Source: a virus. Taken from it: DNA of 64,000 bases. The translations under genes were made by a program, and so were the position numbers. Under the pieces are notes generated by a model. The model was not told where the DNA came from. It made no database searches and saw nothing but the letters and a program-made list of their open reading frames with translations. Below, piece by piece: positions 13,021 to 21,914 of the stretch (within the stretch, counting starts at the first letter, position 1; each line of letters begins with the position of its first letter). The stretch lies in the IMG/VR virus record IMGVR_UViG_3300046690_000230, positions 1-64,000 of that record, one strand, 5' to 3'.

Positions 13021-13371
13021 ATGACATTGATTATTGATAAAGCATGGGGCCGAGAGGAAGTACTAGTCAACGCCGAGGAGTACTGTGCGAAGTGGCTCAT
13101 CATTGAACCGATGAAGCGGTGCTCGATGCACTATCACCCCATCAAGAAGGAAACCTTCGTAGTCATTCGTGGAAAGGTTCTCCTTGAGCAGCGCGACGTG
13201 CGTGGTCTTCCCATCGAAGAGTCTCTCTACCCTGGCGACAGCCGCACCATCATGCCTAAGACCCCGCACCGCTTCTCTTCCGTCCTAGGTGCCAAGATTC
13301 TGGAGATTTCGACCCATCACGAAGATTTGGATTGCATTCGATTGGAACCATCGGGGGATATGCGGCAATGA
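13021..13371 (+). CDS. Cupin-domain protein
   Basis: The 116-residue single-domain protein has cupin motif 1 as CSMHYHPIKKETF (His37, His39, Glu44) and motif 2 as LYPGDSRTI...TPHRF (His83), then ILEISTHHEDLDCIRL. The closest type I can name is the sugar-isomerase or WxcM-like cupins, which act on nucleotide or phospho-sugars. It may supply sugars to the glycosyltransferase island (inference). No Shine-Dalgarno is seen, but a TTGATA box begins 36 bases upstream of the ATG. Confidence 0.75.
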   Translation: MTLIIDKAWGREEVLVNAEEYCAKWLIIEPMKRCSMHYHPIKKETFVVIRGKVLLEQRDVRGLPIEESLYPGDSRTIMPKTPHRFSSVLGAKILEISTHHEDLDCIRLEPSGDMRQ

Positions 13372-13931
13372 AGCAGTGTAAGATGTGCTTGAAATTCCTA
13401 GAAGCTACCACTGTCAATTTTCACAGGCATCCTCAAACTAAAGATCGGTTGGACACTAGATGTAAGCCATGTTTCCATGATCGCATTTCTTATAAGAGAA
13501 AGACTCCTGCCGAGAAAAGAAAAGCTGTAGAAAGAACAGACCACTACAGAAAAAGAAATTCAGAAAAGATCAAAGCATGGCGGAGAGAGTATGAGAGCCG
13601 TCCAGAAGTTAGAGAGAGGACTCGCCTATATGCCAAAAGGAAAAGAACCGAATACGTGTATGGCATTACTAATGAACAGGTCTCTGAAATTTTAGAACGC
13701 CAGAATGGTTTGTGTGGTCTTTGTAAGGAACCTTTGGAAAAAGGTCGTAGGCAAACTATCGACCATAACCATAGAACTGGAAAGGTCCGAGGCATTTTGC
13801 ATCAGAAGTGCAACACCATATTAGGTTTTCATGAAAGTAATCCAAGCCTGTATTCCAAGATTCTTGAATACCTTAAAGAGTATTCAGATGACGGATTTGC
13901 GCCTATCATAGCGAAACTGCTTGACACGTAG
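13368..13931 (+). CDS. Recombination endonuclease VII-like protein
   Basis: A long basic N-terminal region with paired Cys (CKMC, CKPC) and KRK repeats precedes the endonuclease VII core: YGITNEQVSEIL, LCGLC (Cys116, Cys119), TIDHNHRTGKVRGIL and HQKCN (Cys148). This His-Asp-His-zinc core cleaves branched DNA in T4-like phages and also occurs in homing enzymes. The ATG overlaps the cupin stop. The gene is A-rich compared with its neighbours, so recent acquisition is possible. Confidence 0.85.
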   Translation: MKQCKMCLKFLEATTVNFHRHPQTKDRLDTRCKPCFHDRISYKRKTPAEKRKAVERTDHYRKRNSEKIKAWRREYESRPEVRERTRLYAKRKRTEYVYGITNEQVSEILERQNGLCGLCKEPLEKGRRQTIDHNHRTGKVRGILHQKCNTILGFHESNPSLYSKILEYLKEYSDDGFAPIIAKLLDT

Positions 13932-13949
13932 TTATAATATCCATATACA
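13921..13949 (+). promoter_or_regulatory. Internal promoter for the zinc-ribbon gene
   Basis: TTGACA (13921-13926), a 17-bp spacer and TATACA (13944-13949). An in-frame GTG at 13957 lies eight bases after the -10 box, matching the leaderless spacing seen elsewhere. Confidence 0.5.
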
Positions 13950-13956
13950 TGATGGC

Positions 13957-14133
13957 GTGGAACATCTTTGCCCAACCTGTGGAGAGAAATTCGATTGTGG
14001 GCGGAAGTTCTGCGATGGCGACCCGAATGTTCCTTGTAAACCATGCGCGGAGAAGGCTAGGGCTTTGATTCGTCAGTGGGCTGATAACATCCAAAAATAT
14101 GGAAGGCCAGAAGGTCCACATGGAACGCCTTGA
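13957..14133 (+). CDS. Small zinc-ribbon protein (58 aa)
   Basis: From the GTG the product reads MEHLCPTCGEKFDCGRKFC, then VPCKPCAEKAR: several Cys pairs able to form a zinc ribbon. A TTG start at 13921 would add 12 residues but overlaps the promoter box and lacks a Shine-Dalgarno. A DNA-binding or adaptor role is likely for this size. Start choice is inferred. Confidence 0.6.
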   Translation: MEHLCPTCGEKFDCGRKFCDGDPNVPCKPCAEKARALIRQWADNIQKYGRPEGPHGTP

Positions 14134-14680
14134 AATCGCCATCCGGCCTCCTTTGCCCAAGACTGTAGAGAAGTTACGCGAGCGCTACAGGCAGTTGAAG
14201 GACGCCAGGGCGGTCATCGATGAAGAGATCAAAGCGATTCTCTCGACGCACAGCGACATGGCGGAGGCGCGAAGGTTCCATTGCCAGCGCTGTCACTATG
14301 ACTGGACTCCGAAGATCATCCGCATCAGCGACCCTAAGCAGTGCCCGAACTGCCATTCAAGCTATTGGAGCCGTCCCCGCCAACTAATACGCACCGTCAA
14401 ACCGCCAGCCGCAGGTGGAAACAGATGGGTCAAGAAGAAAATCATCATCCCCGACCCAATCGAAGCGCCGACTGGAGCCGCATTAGCGGCAGCCCTTCCC
14501 GCACTGCACGACGCACTGATGCTCGCTCCCCCTCCACCGCCCCCGCTTTCCTTAAAAGAACGTCTTGCTCAGTTCGCCTCCAAGACCGATGACGCCATGC
14601 AACTCGTTGAAACCATCAAGGAAGAAAAACAGGAACAGGAAGCAATCGAGGCCATCAATGCCACTGACGATTGCACCTAA
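14120..14680 (+). CDS. Zinc-ribbon protein with coiled-coil start (186 aa)
   Basis: AAGG sits five bases before the ATG at 14120. A helical N-terminus (TVEKLRERYRQLKDARAVIDEEI) is followed by FHCQRCHYDWTPKI and KQCPNCHSSYW, a clear two-knuckle zinc ribbon, then a Pro-rich linker and a Glu/Gln-rich helix at the end. It overlaps the start of the next gene. A DNA-binding role in transcription or packaging is possible. Confidence 0.65.
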   Translation: MERLEIAIRPPLPKTVEKLRERYRQLKDARAVIDEEIKAILSTHSDMAEARRFHCQRCHYDWTPKIIRISDPKQCPNCHSSYWSRPRQLIRTVKPPAAGGNRWVKKKIIIPDPIEAPTGAALAAALPALHDALMLAPPPPPPLSLKERLAQFASKTDDAMQLVETIKEEKQEQEAIEAINATDDCT

Positions 14681-14996
14681 AACGGAAAAGCGTATCGCCT
14701 TCCGCTGGAAGCAGTGGATTCCCTGGGCCACGCACCACATCCACGAGCAAGGCGAATCCACTGACAAATTTCTGACTATCATAGAGCTTCTACATCACTC
14801 GCGGGTAGTCACTTGTCTAGCACTCGGCCTAAACTGGGGTACTATACGTCGTAGGAAGCTCGACAATCCGCTGGTTTCCGATGAAGACTTTCAACATGCT
14901 GTGTATTTGGCCTCGGTATCTGGTTATATAGGCATGAAGCACGGCGTGCGCCGCACAAAGGAGCAAAAGTGCCAGAAGTTAATGAAAACGCTCTGA
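14658..14996 (+). CDS. Unknown late-region protein (112 aa)
   Basis: GAGG precedes the ATG, which lies inside the end of the previous gene. The protein is basic at the start (APKTEKRIAFRWKQWIPW), with FLTIIELLHHSRVVTCLALGL and NWGTIRRRKLDNP, suggesting helix-turn-helix-like DNA contact. No family is certain. Confidence 0.55.
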   Translation: MPLTIAPKTEKRIAFRWKQWIPWATHHIHEQGESTDKFLTIIELLHHSRVVTCLALGLNWGTIRRRKLDNPLVSDEDFQHAVYLASVSGYIGMKHGVRRTKEQKCQKLMKTL

Positions 14997-15277
14997 TGCA
15001 TATGCGGTTGGGACGCTGGCTGAAAAATCCCAATAAGCCTTCTGTTTTTGCTTGGCTTTCCTGCACGCCGACTGAGCAGAGAGTTCCTGGCGAATTTTAT
15101 GCATTGAAAGTGGAAGTCGATAAAAAAGAAGTGGAAGGAAAGTCTTGGGAAGAAATTCTTTCTATTGTTCAATGGAAGCTAGACATAGCTCTTGGCCTAA
15201 TGGAATCTTTCCGAGTACATCCTCCAGATTTGAAGAATCCGCTAACAGGAGAATACACAGATGCCCAGCACGGCTGA
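14969..15277 (+). CDS. Unknown protein (102 aa)
   Basis: A GTG start with GGAG five bases upstream. The product has short basic and strand-forming parts (RLGRWLKNP, EFYALKVEVDKKEVEG) and a helix (WEEILSIVQWKLDIALGL). It overlaps both neighbours. Function is unknown. Confidence 0.55.
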   Translation: MPEVNENALMHMRLGRWLKNPNKPSVFAWLSCTPTEQRVPGEFYALKVEVDKKEVEGKSWEEILSIVQWKLDIALGLMESFRVHPPDLKNPLTGEYTDAQHG

Positions 15278-15704
15278 GAAAGTAGTCAACAAGGCTTTAA
15301 GCGGAGCGGAGATGAAAGAAATCATCCGCAAGGACTTCGACCGCCTGCTCGACAACTGCGGCGAACTCTCGCACTACGTCGCCTACGGCAAGGCCGGTTG
15401 GAAGATTCTCCTCACTCTCCAGACTGGTAACGCCCGTTCCCCTGAGTCATCTTCCACCATTGAAGGCGGCGACCCAGTTGATGAAATCACCGGAGCGAAG
15501 GAACTGGAGCACCAGTTCGATTCCCCCAACCAGGAACGTCTCATCGCGGGTATGCCCATTCCCGTCGTCACCAAGGCGCTCGACGGCACTACGCAGACCC
15601 AGATGGTGCAGTACCCTCCACAGCCTGAACTAGAAGCCGATATGAAGCTATCTGATGTTACGCCTCGCGAAAAAGACAAGCTGTGGCGCAAGAAGAATCC
15701 ATGA
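15261..15704 (+). CDS. Unknown protein before the terminase genes (147 aa)
   Basis: GGAG precedes the ATG. The N-terminal helix (EMKEIIRKDFDRLLDNCGEL) leads to a polar, Pro-rich C-terminus ending KDKLWRKKNP. It could belong to the packaging module by position only. Confidence 0.55.
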   Translation: MPSTAEKVVNKALSGAEMKEIIRKDFDRLLDNCGELSHYVAYGKAGWKILLTLQTGNARSPESSSTIEGGDPVDEITGAKELEHQFDSPNQERLIAGMPIPVVTKALDGTTQTQMVQYPPQPELEADMKLSDVTPREKDKLWRKKNP

Positions 15705-15865
15705 ATAAGCGTACCCAAAATAGACTCTTGAAGCATTTTTACAATGCTATCAAGCAATCTCCTATTCCGATGACGGCTCGTGCTGTATTACATTTCTGTC
15801 CAAAACATCCGGTACGTTGGTTTATTACGATTGAACCTAAACCTCTAAAAAGGAAACGGACTTGA
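15701..15865 (+). CDS. Small basic protein (54 aa)
   Basis: The ATG overlaps the upstream stop. The product (NKRTQNRLLKHFYNAIKQSP, ending KPLKRKRT) is strongly basic. It is coupled as TGATG to a membrane peptide. Unknown family. Confidence 0.5.
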   Translation: MNKRTQNRLLKHFYNAIKQSPIPMTARAVLHFCPKHPVRWFITIEPKPLKRKRT

Positions 15866-15969
15866 TGTTTTATGGTGCATGTTTTTTTCTAATAGGAGTT
15901 TGTATCGGATGGATATTTGGTTTTGCTACTGGATTGGGAGAAATTAGCAAGTTTAAAAGAAATCCATGA
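15865..15969 (+). CDS. Small membrane protein (34 aa)
   Basis: Coupled to both neighbours (TGATG and ATGA). One glycine-containing membrane helix (ACFFLIGVCIGWIFGFATGL) is followed by a basic tail (SKFKRNP). Confidence 0.45.
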   Translation: MFYGACFFLIGVCIGWIFGFATGLGEISKFKRNP

Positions 15970-16199
15970 AACTACTTCAGCGATTCAGTCTTCTTAGGCG
16001 TTTGGCCGTGGCGCAGGAGCGCACTGCTGACGCACTGGAGCGCATCGCAACAATCGCTGAAGATAATTGGGCACAGAAGCACGCTCCAGTGAAGCGCACA
16101 CCCGCAGAATTTGGTACTCTCGACCTCGACTGGATGAACGAGCGTTACGCACAGGAAGAAGCAGCCCGCGCCGCAGGTTTTGAACTCGATGAGGATTAG
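15966..16199 (+). CDS. Small coiled-coil protein (77 aa)
   Basis: The N-terminal half is an amphipathic helix (RFSLLRRLAVAQERTADALERI), followed by a Pro/Thr linker and an acidic end (EEAARAAGFELDED). Tight overlap with the next gene links it to the packaging operon. No known domain. Confidence 0.5.
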   Translation: MKLLQRFSLLRRLAVAQERTADALERIATIAEDNWAQKHAPVKRTPAEFGTLDLDWMNERYAQEEAARAAGFELDED

Positions 16200-16803
16200 A
16201 GCCTACTACAAGAAGTTAGGCATCACGCCGGAACAAGTCGAAGCCCTGCCAAAAATAACCAAGCACCTAAAAAAGCTGATGTCAGAAATGCCCGCCAAGG
16301 ACATGCCGGATGACATTGAGTACTACCTGGAAGCCGCAGCAGACCCTGTAGCCATGAAAGTGAAGCAGAAACGTAGCTTACTCAATTACAACCAGAAGAA
16401 GCGTATTTCCCTAGAAGAACTCTGTGCCGCCGCCGAAGTCTCTCCCCACGACCTGCAAAGCGCCATCATGGACGCCATCCACAGACTATTCCGCTACGAT
16501 GCGACATTCAGACTGTCTTCCGCTCAGACCGATGTAGCCGATAAGACAGTGAACATGGCGCTTACCGATGAAGGTTTCAAGGACCGCGAGATGTATATGA
16601 AGATTGTGGGCTTGATGCCGCAACCGAAGGGCGCTCAAACGCTCATCAACGTCACGCAGCACGCCCAGCACTCGCCACAGACCATCGTCATGGCTCCATC
16701 GGCTGATAGCTCCATCCGCCGACTTTCAGATAGAATGAACAAGCTCTTGCCGGCAGCCGAGGTCGTAGATGTACTCGCGGAACAAAATACAGAAGAGGAT
16801 TGA
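16189..16803 (+). CDS. Probable terminase small subunit (204 aa)
   Basis: It lies directly upstream of, and overlaps, the large terminase gene, the usual place of the small subunit. The middle has helix-turn-helix-like elements (ISLEELCAAAEVSPHDLQSAI) fit for recognising the packaging site, and the C-terminus (SIRRLSDRMNKLLP) could contact the motor. The ATG at 16189 overlaps the upstream stop. The call rests on position and helical pattern. Confidence 0.55.
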   Translation: MRIRAYYKKLGITPEQVEALPKITKHLKKLMSEMPAKDMPDDIEYYLEAAADPVAMKVKQKRSLLNYNQKKRISLEELCAAAEVSPHDLQSAIMDAIHRLFRYDATFRLSSAQTDVADKTVNMALTDEGFKDREMYMKIVGLMPQPKGAQTLINVTQHAQHSPQTIVMAPSADSSIRRLSDRMNKLLPAAEVVDVLAEQNTEED

Positions 16804-18970
16804 AATAGCGGAGACGGAGTTTCGTCTAGCCCCTGAGTACCACTCTGTCGAGGATGTCATCGCTTTCGAGAGTCACCTTCACAGCAAGGGCATGTACATT
16901 CTCGATGATTCAGGCCATATCAAGGGGATACAAAACCTCACCGACTTCGAGCACGACTGGATGCTCAATGAACAAATCCTCTGCAAGTGCGATGCGGATT
17001 ACTTCCTGACCCGCTACGCCTTTCTGATTGATGACATGGGTGTAATCAGGCGTTACATTCACCGCGTAGCGCAGCGCATCATGTTCAATATCATTGCGGA
17101 TTTGGAGGAACGGGAATCTTCCATCGAGCTACAAATCCTCAAAGCAAGACAGCTTGGCGCAACGACACTTACACAGGCTCTCATCTGCCACCGCATCGTG
17201 TTTGGTTACGGTGTAAACGCCATCTCAGGTAGCGCCGACCAGCAGAAGACGGCCATCATGGCCAACAAGATGTTCCTGACCTACGACATGCTTCCAGTGT
17301 GGTTGAAGCCAGAAGCCACAGGCCGATCACGCACCGAACGTGGCTATTTGACCTTCGCCAAAACGATGTCAGGCGTCAGTTTCCAGCACGGAGCTCAGAT
17401 GTCTGGTATCGCACGAGGCACCACGCCCACGGTCTATCATTTATCTGAGTGCGCTTCTTTCACCAATCCTGAACAGCAGATTGAGGCTTCTCTTTTCAAA
17501 GCGGTTCACGCTTCTCCGGCGATTTTCGGTGTGCTTGAATCGACAGGAGAAGGTGACAAGAATTGGTGGGCCAATACCTGGCGCATTTCCAAAACAGAAT
17601 GGAAGCGCAACCGTTCGCGTCTGTGTCCTCTCTTCCTTCCGTGGTTCACGGCGAACAATCTCTATCCCACGCCGACATGGTTGCGGATGCGGCCTGTGCC
17701 AGAAGACTGGGTGCCTAACGTAGAGACTCGTGCCCACACGGCTAAATCGGAACTATTCGTTCGCTCTAATTCACTGCTAAACAAGCAACTAGGTGCTGAC
17801 TTCAAACTTCCCAAGGAACAGCAGTGGTGGTGGGAAGTCGAGCATGAGCAAGCCAAGATGAAAGGATTGGAGCCTGGATTCCTGCAAGAGTACTGCGGCG
17901 ACGATGAAGAAGCTCTGCAACGCTCTACCACTGGCGTTTTTGGTGCCGATGCCATCATCGAGATAGACTCTCAGCGGGAAAGAGACTACGAATGTTTCGC
18001 CATCGTAGGGCAGTCTGTCGAGCAGGACCACGAACCACCTACAGACTGCATAGATTATGAAAAGACTAGAATCCCCGTGCGCTACACCAACATGCGGGAA
18101 GAAAGCTATCGCTGGGAACTAATCCCTCTGAGATTCAGTCCTCCGCTACGAGAGAACATGCCCGAAGATGCTACTGGAGTTCTCTTTATCTGGCACCATC
18201 CCCAGCAAGGGGTTCGTTACGCCATAGGAGTAGACACGGGCGGCGGTCTAGGTGAGGACTCGACTTGCATCTCCGTGTGGGCATTGGGTACTGGCGACCA
18301 ACAGGATGTGCAAGTAGCTGAATACACTTCGGCTTATGTTTCGCACGTAGAGAGTTTCGCCTTTGTAATCGCTCTGGCTGCCTACTACAAGTCCGCAATG
18401 AATCCAGACCTAACAGGATGGAAGGAACCATACGTCAGCATCGAGCAACTAAAGGCAGTAGGTGATGTGGCTCAGGTGCAGATGGCCAAGATGGGCTACA
18501 CCAACTTCCACATGTTCAGCCGCTATGATGGCAAGAATCCCAATGAGGACAAGCGAAGAAGTAGGAGACGTGGCTGGTACACCAATTCATGGTCCAGACC
18601 GATTCTGACAGGCTATTTCGTGACCTGGGCCAAGAACCACTGGATAAAAATAAACAGTCCGTGGCTTATCGAAGAGTGCAAGACATTCGAGCAGAAGGTG
18701 ACGGCAACGGGTAAGCAGAAGATGGAGCACGAAGACGGTTGTTACGATGACCGTATCTTTGCAGCGGCGATGGCTACTTTCTGCCCCCACGACAGCGACC
18801 CAATGGTGCATAGGAGCAAGAAACGGACCATAGAAAACCAAGTTCTGCCGTCGCTGGACCTGCGCCCTTACGTGGCAAATACGTTCAGCTACAAAGACCT
18901 GGAACAAAGAAACGTTGCATCCATAGAGGATTTGCTTGATAGTAGCAACCAACTGGAGAGGTTCCGATGA
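16769..18970 (+). CDS. Large terminase subunit (packaging ATPase-nuclease)
   Basis: The 733-residue motor protein has a T4-type Walker A, LKARQLGATT (residues 124-133), a Walker B TVYHLSE (221-227), and ESTGEG (257-262) as the coupling element. The nuclease half has IGVDTGGGLGEDST (Asp489) and YDDRIFAAA near 650, the RNase H-like metal site. It cuts and pumps DNA into the prohead with the portal. The length is above the usual 450-650 residues. It overlaps both neighbours. Confidence 0.93.
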   Translation: MYSRNKIQKRIEIAETEFRLAPEYHSVEDVIAFESHLHSKGMYILDDSGHIKGIQNLTDFEHDWMLNEQILCKCDADYFLTRYAFLIDDMGVIRRYIHRVAQRIMFNIIADLEERESSIELQILKARQLGATTLTQALICHRIVFGYGVNAISGSADQQKTAIMANKMFLTYDMLPVWLKPEATGRSRTERGYLTFAKTMSGVSFQHGAQMSGIARGTTPTVYHLSECASFTNPEQQIEASLFKAVHASPAIFGVLESTGEGDKNWWANTWRISKTEWKRNRSRLCPLFLPWFTANNLYPTPTWLRMRPVPEDWVPNVETRAHTAKSELFVRSNSLLNKQLGADFKLPKEQQWWWEVEHEQAKMKGLEPGFLQEYCGDDEEALQRSTTGVFGADAIIEIDSQRERDYECFAIVGQSVEQDHEPPTDCIDYEKTRIPVRYTNMREESYRWELIPLRFSPPLRENMPEDATGVLFIWHHPQQGVRYAIGVDTGGGLGEDSTCISVWALGTGDQQDVQVAEYTSAYVSHVESFAFVIALAAYYKSAMNPDLTGWKEPYVSIEQLKAVGDVAQVQMAKMGYTNFHMFSRYDGKNPNEDKRRSRRRGWYTNSWSRPILTGYFVTWAKNHWIKINSPWLIEECKTFEQKVTATGKQKMEHEDGCYDDRIFAAAMATFCPHDSDPMVHRSKKRTIENQVLPSLDLRPYVANTFSYKDLEQRNVASIEDLLDSSNQLERFR

Positions 18971-19119
18971 AGTGGAAGATTACTCGAATCCGACAGCAGA
19001 TTTCTCCTGGCTATCTGGTTTGGCATTTTGACTGGTACGCTACCAATGGCGAGAAATTCTGGCTGGCCCCTACTTTTGAATGGATTAGAAGGAAAGTTTG
19101 GGAGGAATTGAGTGCTTAA
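18967..19119 (+). CDS. Small protein after terminase (50 aa)
   Basis: The start overlaps the terminase stop as ATGA. The product (KWKITRIRQQISPGYLVWHF...) has a basic beginning and several Trp. It is coupled to the next gene. Unknown. Confidence 0.5.
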   Translation: MKWKITRIRQQISPGYLVWHFDWYATNGEKFWLAPTFEWIRRKVWEELSA

Positions 19120-19561
19120 ACCGGGCTGTATACCTGCGATTATTTACTTTGAATACCGAAACGGTCACGTCACACTGGCACCGTTCACGGATTGCCCAAC
19201 TCCAGAAGGGTCTATTCGCAAGGAAGCCGATACTCTTTCACAGGCAGACAAATTAGAAGCACGCCTTCAGCAACAGGAAAGAGAACAGTTAGAACGTGAA
19301 ATGGAATATGAGGAAGCGTTGTTTGAGGGACGTAAGCAAGCAATTCGTGACAGGATGTATGCTCGTTCAATTTCCTCCGCTACTTCTGCATTTGAAAAAG
19401 AACTTTTGCAATTATATCCACTATTGAAAGATGAACAAAAGAAAGCCAAATATCGCCAGCGCTTGTTAGAACATCAGTTCTATTTGTACGCAAGGCACAA
19501 CAATCTTGGTGATCGTGACGCATCGAAAGAGGAAGTCAACTTGGACAAGGTGAACTTCTAG
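19112..19561 (+). CDS. Coiled-coil protein between terminase and portal (149 aa)
   Basis: GGGAGG precedes a GTG start. A short strand-rich N-terminus (IPAIIYFEYRNGHVTLAPF) leads to a Glu/Gln-rich coiled coil (ARLQQQEREQLEREMEYEEA). The position suggests a head-assembly or portal accessory protein, which is not proven. Confidence 0.55.
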   Translation: MLKPGCIPAIIYFEYRNGHVTLAPFTDCPTPEGSIRKEADTLSQADKLEARLQQQEREQLEREMEYEEALFEGRKQAIRDRMYARSISSATSAFEKELLQLYPLLKDEQKKAKYRQRLLEHQFYLYARHNNLGDRDASKEEVNLDKVNF

Positions 19562-21642
19562 TGGCCAGCGGCCCAACGTACAAGACCTGGCAAGTTCCGC
19601 CAGCAGTCGCTTCTGAATCTTCCCTAATAGGTTGGATTGATGATGCGTGCGGCGAAGGCTTGAACTGGCTCAAAAGCCAGCGATGCAGCAGAGACTACCG
19701 CAAAGCACTAGACACGTTATCGGGGATGGACACGCAGCCGAATCCATCGGCTTCTTATCGTTCACGGCTAAACACCAACAGACTCAAGCGCAACATCCGT
19801 GAAGTTGTCTCCGTGCTTTCACGTCTCAGACCGTTCTGGGGCTATCAGTCGGACAACAAAGCCTATCAAGAAGAAGCGGCGATGATGAATCAGGTTTGCC
19901 GCTCATGGTATCTGGAAACTTTCGCAGACCGTGCAGTGAAAGAGGCATTACAGTACGCCGCAGCAACTGGACGTGGTTGGTTACATCCGATTTACCGCCG
20001 TGACATGGCTGGCACAGGCAAGGGCGACATCAAGTTACTGACCTTCGGCGCTCCTTGTGTTCTTCCTACACAGCTTCCAAGCAACGGTGACTGGCAGTCA
20101 GCCTATGCAGTGACAATTTTGGATGAGTGGCCGATTTACATGGCGCATGGGATGTTTCCGCAATATCAGGATAGGCTAGTGCCTTCTAGTAGTCGCTTCT
20201 GGTATCAGAACGACAATGTGAAGAAATCCGCGATGGGCAACTGGTGGCAAAGAGCGTTCAAATCCGCCGCCAATCGTTCCGGTGAACCAGGTCTACCGGA
20301 ACTACTGATACCTATAAGGAAGTCTTATGTCCTCGATTTGAGCCTGAACACCACCAAAGAGCCTATCCCAATGGGTGAACCTGGCTCATCGTGGTTCTAT
20401 GAGGTTCCGTTTATTGGGCAGGACATACCTGCTGGCCACGACATGCACGGCAACCAAATCTTCAGAAAGGCCAACGAAAATGATGCACGACTCTACCCCT
20501 ATCGACGCCTCATTATATCCAGCGACAAATGCAGACTATACGATGGTCCTGCCTTTGACTGGCACGGAATGTTTCCCGGTGTCTCTTTCTGTCCCGATTC
20601 CTGGCCTTGGGAACCTCTTGGTTTCTCTCTGGTCCACGACGGCTACGATATCAATGAGTCCATCAAAGAAATAGACCGTGGAGTGATGGACAAGGTTCGC
20701 GCTCAACTGAATCCTGCTTTGTCTTTCGATATGAATGTTGTCTCCAAAAAGGAGATGGAGCGGTTTGACCCATTCAAGCCGAATGCACGTATGGCATTCG
20801 ATGGTATGGGAACAAGTGCCCCGCCAGCTCAGCCCGTTCTTCCCTACGAGTTCCTGAAAGTCAGTCCTGAGATAGTGACCTACCGCCAAGTTCTGCAAGA
20901 CGGTATGGATTCGCAAATGTGCATCAACGATGTGGCGGCGCTCGCTAAAGCGAGAACCGTAGGCTCCGTAGACCAAATCGAAAAGATTATGGAGATGCAA
21001 GGGCCAATCATCACGGACATGTCCCGTTCGATGGAACCGCCCATGCGCGACCTAGGCAACATGATTAAATACAACGTGTTGCAGTACTACACGACCACCA
21101 GAGTCATGCAGTTGGTAGGCGCGGACATGATGCCGCTGACTACTTTCGATTTCGAGCCAGACAGCATTGTGCCAAGCCACTTGCCCGATGAAGATTCAAG
21201 CCATGAAAGCCAGCACGACCGCATTAAGCGTGCCAGAACGTTTGCAGACAACCTGAGATTCTTCATTCTGCCCAATTCCTTGCATGAATATCAGCAGATG
21301 GAAATGAAACTGGGTCTTGTGCAACTCATCAAAGCAGGGGCTAAAATCTCCACACAGACATTAGCAGAGGCTTGGAACGTAAGAGATTACGGCAAATTCG
21401 ATGGTGTAAACGAAATTGAGCGCTGGAAATCAGAGAAGGAAATGGAACTGGAGTTTATGGTCAGAGGCGAAGTCATCAAGCAGAACCTAGAGACTGCGAT
21501 GATGGCAGCGTCTGTAGTTCAGCCTCCAGGTTCAGCGCAACCTGGAAAACAACCAGAAGGTAGACCAACAACTGGTATGGATGCCCCTCGTTTAGTTTCA
21601 AAGGACGGCGGAGCACGTAGCACGATCACCCAAGTTAAATGA
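19561..21642 (+). CDS. Portal protein
   Basis: The 693-residue protein follows the terminase and precedes the scaffold and capsid genes. It has portal-like blocks: a helical N-terminal RLNTNRLKRNIREVVSVLSRLRP, a wing or stem region with ESIKEIDRGVMDKVRAQLNPA, and a crown-side helix with DMSRSMEPPMRDLGNMIKYNVLQYY. Its length fits large portals of short-tailed phages. The GTG start overlaps the previous stop. It forms the ring through which DNA enters and leaves the head. Confidence 0.85.
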   Translation: MASGPTYKTWQVPPAVASESSLIGWIDDACGEGLNWLKSQRCSRDYRKALDTLSGMDTQPNPSASYRSRLNTNRLKRNIREVVSVLSRLRPFWGYQSDNKAYQEEAAMMNQVCRSWYLETFADRAVKEALQYAAATGRGWLHPIYRRDMAGTGKGDIKLLTFGAPCVLPTQLPSNGDWQSAYAVTILDEWPIYMAHGMFPQYQDRLVPSSSRFWYQNDNVKKSAMGNWWQRAFKSAANRSGEPGLPELLIPIRKSYVLDLSLNTTKEPIPMGEPGSSWFYEVPFIGQDIPAGHDMHGNQIFRKANENDARLYPYRRLIISSDKCRLYDGPAFDWHGMFPGVSFCPDSWPWEPLGFSLVHDGYDINESIKEIDRGVMDKVRAQLNPALSFDMNVVSKKEMERFDPFKPNARMAFDGMGTSAPPAQPVLPYEFLKVSPEIVTYRQVLQDGMDSQMCINDVAALAKARTVGSVDQIEKIMEMQGPIITDMSRSMEPPMRDLGNMIKYNVLQYYTTTRVMQLVGADMMPLTTFDFEPDSIVPSHLPDEDSSHESQHDRIKRARTFADNLRFFILPNSLHEYQQMEMKLGLVQLIKAGAKISTQTLAEAWNVRDYGKFDGVNEIERWKSEKEMELEFMVRGEVIKQNLETAMMAASVVQPPGSAQPGKQPEGRPTTGMDAPRLVSKDGGARSTITQVK

Positions 21643-21860
21643 GCACTGTCACCGATTTCACGTCTGTTGAATGCATTAAAAGCAACTACCGCTTGGTACG
21701 CGAGCGCAGCTTCACATCGAGCCATGACGACCTGTTGCAGTTAGTTTTGCAACTCCGCGCTGAAAGAGTAACGGGCACCATGACCATAGATTTCAGCCAA
21801 GGCGGCATCAATCGGGTGCGCTTCCGTGAGGAACAAGACATCAGGTACAGCGAAAAGTAA
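21639..21860 (+). CDS. Small protein after portal (73 aa)
   Basis: The start overlaps the portal stop as ATGA. The product (RSFTSSHDDLLQLVLQLRAE, then GTMTIDFSQGGINRVRF) mixes one helix with two strands. Similar small helix-strand proteins often accompany phage portals. No function known. Confidence 0.55.
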   Translation: MSTVTDFTSVECIKSNYRLVRERSFTSSHDDLLQLVLQLRAERVTGTMTIDFSQGGINRVRFREEQDIRYSEK

Positions 21861-21879
21861 CAATAACTACATTTTGTCC

Positions 21880-21908
21880 TTGACACGCATATCCCAGTAC
21901 TCATAGAT
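21880..21908 (+). promoter_or_regulatory. Promoter candidate before a possible small RNA
   Basis: TTGACA (21880-21885), a 17-bp spacer and ATAGAT (21903-21908), or an 18-bp spacer to TAGATT. No start codon sits at the usual 34-36 nt distance, so this transcript would be non-coding at its 5' end. Confidence 0.45.
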
Positions 21909-21914
21909 TAGCAA

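Noticed and set aside
14770-14785. TATGATAGTC-like motif on the minus strand
   Set aside because: It lies inside the gene at 14658-14996 with no matching -35 box, so a coding coincidence is more likely than a promoter.
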